Made by a program: the position numbers and the translations under genes
In this document: positions 57,900 to 64,000 of the stretch, piece by piece
How positions within the stretch are numbered: the stretch's first letter is position 1
Layout: each line of letters starts with the position of its first letter
The notes under the pieces: model-generated
Database searches by the model: none
What the model was told of the DNA's origin: nothing
The model's input: the letters and a program-made list of their open reading frames with translations, nothing else
NCBI RefSeq assembly: GCF_026210795.1
Contig: NC_089443.1
Span: 2,108,001-2,172,000 of the forward strand
Reading direction: 5' to 3'
Length of the DNA: 64,000 bases
DNA from: Rhizophagus irregularis
Taxonomy: Eukaryota; Glomeromycota; Glomeromycetes; Glomerales; Glomeraceae

Positions 57900-59965
57900 A
57901 AAAAGTTTCGAAGGTTAAATCTTCGAAACTCACCAAGCAAAGAAACAAAAGGACTAATATCTTGTTACAATAACCTACAAAAAAGAAAACCATTCAGTTA
58001 GAATGTTTCTTAAAGAGTAAAACAGAAGTTTCGTAACAAAACGTACGAAACTTACCATTTCGGAAGCCATATCCAATACCTGAACGGAAAGTAATGGCTT
58101 CTATTCAACAAAGCTTCCCAGATATCCCCGAACCTACAAAAAATAAAAGGAACGTTAGTAAACAGTTCCTAATAAAAAAATCAAAAAAAATTGTTTCGTG
58201 ATATTTGTCACGAAACTCACCATTTAAACTGAAGTTTCAAAGTTATACTTTGAAACCTACACGTTATCAAACCCAAGATCGAAGCTGGAGGGGAGGGAGC
58301 TCCAAATTGATCAGACTCCCAAAATTGAAGAATTGCAATCTACAAAAAAAGAGAGAAACGTTAGAACGTTTCTTAAAAAAATTAATAAAAAAAAAATTAA
58401 AGTCTCGTAACATTTTTGTTGCGAAACTTACCAAAATCAAGTATCCAGCTCGAACCTACAAAAAAAAAATAGAAAAGAAACGTTAAAAAATGTTTCTAAT
58501 AATAAAAAAACACGGTAAGTTTCATTGTGAAACTTACCGTTATCACTTTCCAATGATACCCGACTTGGAGAACTACAAGAAAAGAAAAGTAAAAGAAATG
58601 TTAGAACGTTTCTTAATTAAAAAAAAAACAAAATAGATTAAGTTTCGCTAAAACGAAACTTACATGTTGACGTTTCAGAATCTTAGAGTACCGGAACCTA
58701 CAAAAAAAAAAGTTAAAAGAAACGTTAGAACGTTTCTTAATTAAAAAAAAAACAAAATATATTAAGTTTCGTTAAACGAAACTTACATTTATTCTGGAGC
58801 AGCACCGGAACCTATAACAAAAAGTAAAAGAAACGTTAGAACGTTTCTTAATTAAAAAAAAAAATATATAATGTTTCGTTAAGCTTGTTAAACGAAACTT
58901 ACATTTTGCCCGTTTCGAAATCCTGGAGCACCGGAACCTACAAAAAAGAATAAAGAACGTTAGTATTTAGTAACGTTCCTTTTAAAAATAAAAAAAAAGA
59001 ATCGAAGTTTCAAAACGAAACTTCGAAACCTAACCATCCAATATCAGAAGGAATCCAGAGTGTATCTACAAAAAAAAGAAGAAACGTTAGCTAACGTTTT
59101 TTAAAAAAAAAATTTAATAAAATTAAGTTTTGCAACGCAACGTTGCGAAACTTACCGGTTCATTTCGATTCCATCATCCAAACGTCTGGCGTTCCTACAA
59201 AAAGAAAAAGGAAACTTAGAAAACGTTTCCTTACAAAAAATTAAAAAAAAAATTAAAAGTTTCAAAGCGAAACGCTTCGAAACTTACCCTTCGGTTTCTC
59301 GTTTCCCAAAGCCAAACCACCAAAAATTCTATAAAAAAAAAGAAAGAAAACGTCAGTATGTTTCCTAAAAACAATTTAGAAAAAAAAGTTTCGAGGCGAA
59401 CGCCTCGAAACTTACCCTTTCGTTTTCCTAAGTCGAGTATGCCAAAAAAACCTATAAAAAAAAGAATTATTGGAAACGTTAGTAATGTTTCCTAAAAATA
59501 GAAAATTAAACTATTTTTTTAAAAAAGTTTCGAGGTGAACGCCTCGAAACTTACCGTTTCGTTTTCCAAGTTGAATACGCCGAAAATTCTATAAAAAAAA
59601 GAAGATATAGGAAACGTTAGAAACGTTTCCTAAAAAATAAAAATTAAAAATTAAAGTTTCGAATCAAAATGATTCGAAACTTACCTACTTCCCGAAGTCG
59701 AATACCAAAAACCTACACAAAAGAAAATAAAGGATCGTTAAAAACGTTCCTTATAAAAGTAAAAAAAAAAAATTTAAAGTTTCGAAGCGAAACGCTTCGA
59801 AACTTACCATAATTCAGTTCGTTTCCCAAAGTCAAAACATCGAAAATCCTACAAAAAAGAAAGAAAGGAAACGTTAGAAACGTTTCCTTACAACAAGGAA
59901 TTAAAGAAAAAAAAATTAAATTTAAAAAAGTTTTGAAGCGTTTCGCTTCGAAACTTACCATTGTT
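57900..59965 (-). repeat. Micro-exon/intron array C, about 17 units
   Basis: The minus reading starts with an exon-like block ending AGAAAAACAATG, then GTAAGTTTCGAAGCG, and continues with blocks such as 59807-59850 and 59684-59712 separated by introns with a donor hairpin (AAGTTTCG...CGAAACTT) and GGAAACGTTTCTAACGTTTCC-type branch hairpins, T tract and TAG. The low-coordinate end repeats the units of array B almost exactly (47.8-48.4 versus 57.9-58.5 kb). Block 59684-59712 would end in TAG just before its donor, so an uninterrupted ORF is unlikely. Confidence 0.68.
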
Positions 59966-59984
59966 TTTCTGAAAGACAGTTCCG

Positions 59985-60245
59985 GGAAGGGGAAAGGGAA
60001 TGGGGAAGGAGTGGAAGAAAAAAGGGAAGGGGAAGGGCGGAGGGAGAGGAAGGAGAGAAGAGGAGAGAAAGAGGGAAGGTAAAGGTAAAAGAAAGAGGGA
60101 AGGGAAAGGCGAGGCGAGAAAAAGAAAAAGAAGGGAAGGTAAAGAAGAGGGAAGGGAAAGGCGAAAGAAGAAGGGGAAGGTGAAAGAAAGAGGGAAGGGG
60201 AAGGTGAGAGAAAGAGGAAAGGGAAGGGCAAAGAAAGAAGAGTAA
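59985..60245 (-). other. Purine-rich tract (pyrimidine leader on minus strand), array C
   Basis: GGGAAGG/GAGAAAGAGG words over 260 bp. It generates a long Pro/Ser/Phe/Leu ORF on the minus strand and a Lys/Glu/Gly/Arg ORF on the plus strand, both explained by composition. Confidence 0.65.
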
Positions 60246-60342
60246 AAGGCCGTAGAAAAAAAAATTAAACTTTTGCTAAAAAAAGCTTAATTTTTTTTTT
60301 CGTTATACCGCAGCTGAAGCTGCGGTAATTATTAAGTAATAT

Positions 60343-60380
60343 CACGTGACGCACGTGATATATAATTTTATATAAATAGG
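60343..60380 (-). promoter_or_regulatory. Paired CACGTG boxes and TATA-like element, copy C
   Basis: CACGTG at 60343-60348 and 60352-60357, then TTTATATAAATAGG at about 60367-60380; spacing as in copy B. A CAGCTGAAGCTG patch just outside replaces the CTGCGG repeats of copy B. Confidence 0.5.
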
Positions 60381-60478
60381 GGCTTTCCCCGCCCCGGAAT
60401 TTTTTTTTTTATTTTAATAATTTTAAATAGATGTATATATATGCTTATATATATATATATATATATCTATTAACTAAT

Positions 60479-60573
60479 ACTTTACGAAAAGCCCCTCCTC
60501 TGTAAACAGGTAGAGGCCATAAAGTACCTATAGGGGGAGAGCCATTGCTGCTCCCTCCGCCTGTTTACAGTGA
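60479..60573 (+). ncRNA. 95-nt conserved structured motif, copy C
   Basis: Same 95 nt as 49989-50083 apart from one base. Here CTGTAAACAGG (60500-60510) and CCTGTTTACAG (60560-60570) pair perfectly. Upstream GGGGCTTT near 60380 can still pair with AAAGCCCC. Function unknown. Confidence 0.45.
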
Positions 60574-60854
60574 GATCCCCCAATTCCCCCTGTCATCAAT
60601 TTACAAGGTTGCCACATCGAACGGACATTCTCATGGTCGAACGAACGAACAAACGAACAAACGAATGATTAAACGAACAAGCGATTATCAATAACATAAT
60701 TAACAAACAATATACAACAACATTCTTGGTTCACAACATAAAATAGCGTTAGTAATATAAAACGTTGAACGATATAAAATAAAATCAACTTCTCTAAATT
60801 TTCCCCAAATTATATCCACTTTTTCCTTTAATTTCAAACTTCGATAGTTCTCGC

Positions 60855-61098
60855 TAAGGTTGCTTGTCTAAACCTCTTCAAAATCCTACGATTAGTTTCG
60901 TCAAAATTTTACTATAGATTTATTATAGTTTCGGCAGAGTTTCGGCAGTTTCGGCATTTATAATAAGTTTCGGCAGTTTCGCCTTTCTCCAAAGTTTCGC
61001 CAGTTTTTTAATATAACTTTAATATAGTTTCGGCAGAATTTCGCTTTTCGGCGAAACGCCATCTTGCCTAAACCCCTAGGTTTCGGCAAGCAACCTTA
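60855..61098. mobile_element. 244-bp MITE with 8-bp TSD
   Basis: Left TAAGGTTGCTTG and right CAAGCAACCTTA are inverted. GTTCTCGC flanks both sides (60847-60854, 61099-61106), an 8-bp TSD as for hAT elements. The interior is rich in TTTCGGCAG words. The intact TSD suggests a recent insertion. Confidence 0.85.
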
Positions 61099-61210
61099 GT
61101 TCTCGCTACGAATTATTACTTTTCAAAAACATATATTTCTTTGCTGAAACCTTTAATTTTTAAAAATATTTTTACAATATTTTTACAATATTTTTATAAT
61201 AAATAAACAA

Positions 61211-61534
61211 TATATAACTGAGACTCATAAGGGTATATTCTAAATATTATAATTATATATTAGCGATATTACTATAATATAATAGTTATATTTAAAATAA
61301 TATAATAAATATATTTAATATATAATTATTATATTATAATGATAATTATAATTATATATTAAATATATATTTACTATATTATTTAAATGCATTTGTAATA
61401 TAATAATTATATATTAAATATATATTTATTATATAATTTATATTATTTTAAATATAACTATTATATTATAGTAATATCGCTAATATATAATTATAATATT
61501 TAGAATATACCCTTATGAGTCTCAGTTATATATC
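61211..61534. repeat. AT-rich perfect palindrome, arms over 90 bp
   Basis: The left arm TATATAACTGAGACTCATAA and onward is repeated in reverse complement to the end of the feature, with no mismatch seen over about 95 nt and a diverged AT centre. A tandem pair of ATCGTAATGATATAATGAA units of about 63 bp follows at 61587-61690. Confidence 0.8.
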
Positions 61535-61699
61535 GTATTACATATATTTACTATATTATAACTATATATATATCACATTTTAATATATATCGTAATGATA
61601 TAATGAATATATACTAATTATATAATTAATATATTTAATATACATCGTAATGATATAATGAATATATATTAATTATATAATTAATATATTTTATTAAAT

Positions 61700-62690
61700 G
61701 TGGTGTAAATATGTTTGTACCATAATAATTATATGTATACAATATATATATGATATAAAATCAAAACTCATAAATATATTTTAAATATCTTAATAATATG
61801 CTTGTTATATTTGTTATATTTATTGATTATAATGTAAATATGTTAATGATATTTTACATGTATTAAAATAAGTTTATTTATTCATTTATCATTAAAAGAA
61901 GTAGATGTAAATAATAGTCGAACAAAAAAGAATAATAATACATATATAATCTATCTAAATCCCATTCACAATAACCTTGTCAACCTTCTTTTAGAGTAAG
62001 TCCGGATTTAAACTAAAAGTTATGTATTAACCTTAGAGTGAAATACTTTTAACCCCTGGATGAAATCAAGTAAAAGAATTATTAAGGTTAGAAATAAAAA
62101 TAGTTATGCTGTATACAAAATTGATTAGTGGCCAATTTTGAGCATGATCCTGTCAGGTATGAAATATGCATTAAAAAAAAAAAAGCTTTTGGGGAATACT
62201 GACCATTTGCACCTGTTATGAAGGAGTGATTAATGTTGATAGCCTGTTAAAGTTATCATTCTTGTGTATAAATGTAGTCTTCTTCAAATAGGAGTTATTA
62301 GGATCAAAATATAAATTGAATCTTGATTATGCGGAACATTAGTTTCTTTAAGATCTTTAGATAATTTAGTCATGTATAGCATCGATAAAGGCAGATGCTT
62401 TGGCACATGTTTATTTCAATCTTGGAACTGCCTATACCATTTCTAAGATAGATGATGAGACCATAATGTTATCAGGACCTGTCAATGTAAAGTATCGGGT
62501 ATATCCTTTTCCATTGAAGTGTTGGTTCATAGATATGCATTTCTTTATTGTTATACATAACGATAATTAATAAAGTCCCACTTCGTCTAAAAAGGATTAG
62601 GGAGTAAAATCAATAACCTGAGAATGAAAATCTAAAGAAAGTTTTTCACAAAAAGCCCAAACGTAAAAACACAGTTACCATTATTTTAGA
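61700..62690. other. Gene-free DNA with one short protein-like fragment
   Basis: A plus frame at about 62391-62570 reads ADALAHVYFNLGTAYTISKI, resembling one TPR-like helix pair, without a start or splice context. Otherwise nothing supportable. Confidence 0.3.
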
Positions 62691-62739
62691 TTTTTGTTTG
62701 AAAGAAATATGAAAGTAAAAAGAAGAAACGTTAAAATTC

Positions 62740-63190
62740 ATCTATGAAATAAGCTAGAAAAAAAAGCTAGTGATAGGAATTTCACCTGAAAGAACTTGCC
62801 TAAAGAAATGGGAAAGCTGCCTAAGAAAGCAGAGAAAGGAACAAAAAAATAGTAAGTTAGAACCCGCCTACAAGAAAGCATAAAACTCAACGCAGGTTTA
62901 ATGAAATAAGAGTAATGGAATGAGTTAACTAACTTACAGAAAGAAAGTGTAAAGTTAAAACCTCTACAAAAAGCATAAAAAACTCAACTTTTATTTAAAG
63001 AAGAATAATAGGACCGCGTTAACTGACTTACAAGAAGGAAATGTAAAGTTTGAGCCTGCTTACATGAAAGTGAAAAACTATCTAAGAAAGAGAAAAATTA
63101 AACTTGGTTAAATTTGTAGAAATGAGAACGAAATAAATATTCGCCTAAAGAAAAAGAAAAAAGGTTTAGGACCAGCCTATAAAAGTAAAA
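62740..63190 (-). repeat. Degenerate micro-exon/intron array D
   Basis: On the minus strand, blocks of about 25-30 nt (for example AGGTTTTAACTTTACACTTT then CTTTCT) are bounded by TTTTTGTAG and GTAAGTTAGTTAAC. Intron-like blocks of about 70 nt have a GTTAACTC/GTTGAG-type word. At least four units. The hairpins are weaker than in arrays A-C. Confidence 0.45.
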
Positions 63191-63420
63191 AGAATGTAAA
63201 CAAAAAAAAAGAAATCCAAAAATGATCTATAGGTTACACTGATTACACAAGCATGGATCAACCAATAATAATTGTGATCTTACATTTGTATGTTGTATTG
63301 TACGATGTATGATCATAATTATTTTATATATTTATATATATATAAAGATGGATGAGATAAGGAAGAAATAACAAAATTTAATATTTTTATACTATTTTTC
63401 TAATAATTTTGTTATAATAA

Positions 63421-64000
63421 AGGCCGAATTTAATAAGATTCTGATAGATGAGCTGAAATTACTTTTTCTTAGAGTCAGGAACCCTTCGGATAATTCATTA
63501 GAAATATTACTAAAAACTATCGATCCTACAATTAGTCTTAATCAACTTAAAGATTATATCACTATTTGCAGAGGAAAATTTTCGGATTTTAGATATAATT
63601 ACAAGGGTATTATATTAAAAAAAGCTCGAGATCTTGAAATTCATTTTAGGTATACCTTTTCAGATTTTATTATTATTTTTTAATAAATTATTATTTAGTA
63701 AATTTTTTTTTTTTAGAAATATTGGATTAGAGGAATTTGAAAATCTATTGAATAATATTATTACTGAAAATGATTGTAGACAAATTTTTGCAACACATAT
63801 CTCTTGTGTTCATAAAGAATATTTTAAGAATGACCAAATTTCTTTAAATAGACTTTTTGATTTTGTTAAAAAAAGTTTATTGATTGGTATAAAATCTTTT
63901 TTTATACCACTTGACGTAAAAGAAGAACTTAAAAAGTTGGATAATTGTACTAGTTCTATTAAATTACAATCAAGGTATTATACTAATATTGTATATAATA
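63421..64000 (+). CDS. Unrecognised gene, 5' part, partial at right edge
   Basis: Plus-strand coding looks real: an exon at about 63421-63649 (AEFNKILIDELKLLFLRVRN through YKGIILKKARDLEIHF), a GTATAC...TTTAG intron at about 63650-63715, then an exon at about 63716-63975 (NIGLEEFENLLNNIITENDC through LDVKEELKKLDNCTSSIKLQ) ending at another GTATTA donor; the gene then leaves the window. No in-frame ATG precedes 63421 in this exon, so a start exon probably lies further left. Mainly helical and polar. I recognise no family. Confidence 0.55.

Larger units (their letters stand above)
56634..60620 (-). mobile_element. Micro-exon element, copy C (right end unresolved)
   Basis: Begins CACAGGTCAAACAGATGTCA like copy B and keeps the same order: AATTTGCC words, 52-bp minisatellite (56870-57540), array C, purine tract, CACGTG pair, TATA word, 95-nt motif. 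After 60573 it no longer resembles copy B, and no inverted CCTGTG end was found, so it is truncated or rearranged. Confidence 0.62.

Noticed and set aside
59713-60231. 172-codon Pro/Ser/Phe/Leu ORF on the minus strand
   Set aside because: Product of a purine/pyrimidine tract; the latter part runs through an intron-like block (GTAAGT follows the ATG near 59960). Kept only as a leader tract.

Overview
The window looks like nuclear DNA of an arbuscular mycorrhizal fungus (Glomeromycotina; Rhizophagus or a close relative is my best guess, inferred and not proven). Supporting signs are extreme A+T richness, short 60-90 nt introns with GTAAGT/GTATGT donors and T-rich TAG acceptors, tyrosine-kinase-like genes joined to Sel1 repeats, a fast-evolving F-box gene, and very dense decayed transposons. 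All splice sites, TIRs and TSDs were read by eye; no homology search was possible.

Layout. 0-0.5 kb: N-terminal part of a protein-kinase gene (minus), running off the left edge. 4.1-6.1 and 8.0-9.6 kb: two tandem paralogous multi-pass membrane-protein genes (minus), reconstructed here as 8-exon and 7-exon genes. 12.9-17 kb: a MITE with clean 8-bp TSDs, a decayed kinase-Sel1 gene, a long foldback repeat and a second, worse kinase-Sel1 remnant. 19.0-20.5 kb: a low-complexity Asn/Gln/Ser-rich gene, apparently broken. 21.2-23.7 kb: a tandem duplication of a tiny secreted Gly/Tyr-rich protein gene, one copy intact and one dead. 24.6-27 kb: a divergent pair, a 73-residue one-TM protein (minus) and a 543-residue F-box/LRR-like protein (plus). 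29.8-34.1 kb: a decayed autonomous DNA transposon with TTAA ends. 34.3-38 kb: a small multi-exon gene split by a CACTAG-ended element that carries an array of micro-exon/intron-like units. 38-63 kb: almost wholly nested repeats. 63.4 kb to the end: the start of an unrecognised plus-strand gene.

The most unusual content is a set of arrays (34.9-37.5, 47.8-49.6, 57.9-60.0 and a degenerate one at 62.7-63.2 kb) in which blocks of about 30-60 nt alternate with 75-120 nt blocks that look like complete spliceosomal introns: GT donor, branch-point-like CTAAY, pyrimidine tract, AG. In the first three arrays each intron-like block carries two hairpins, one over the 5' splice site and one presenting the branch-point word. 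Two of these arrays lie in one element family that also has a purine/pyrimidine leader, paired CACGTG boxes, a TATA box and a 95-nt segment that differs at one base between copies; that change turns a predicted pair into a G.U wobble.

The 43-56 kb region is a nest of insertions: a Tc1/mariner remnant split by a hAT element (TSD TCATAAAG), itself split by a satellite-bearing element, a pogo-like element (TSD TA) and a 1.2-kb near-perfect palindrome. The pogo-like element in turn holds one copy of the micro-exon element and a hairpin minisatellite whose arms co-vary. Little here acts as a pathway; the apparently functional genes are the membrane-protein pair, the secreted peptide, the small TM protein, the F-box gene and the two edge genes.
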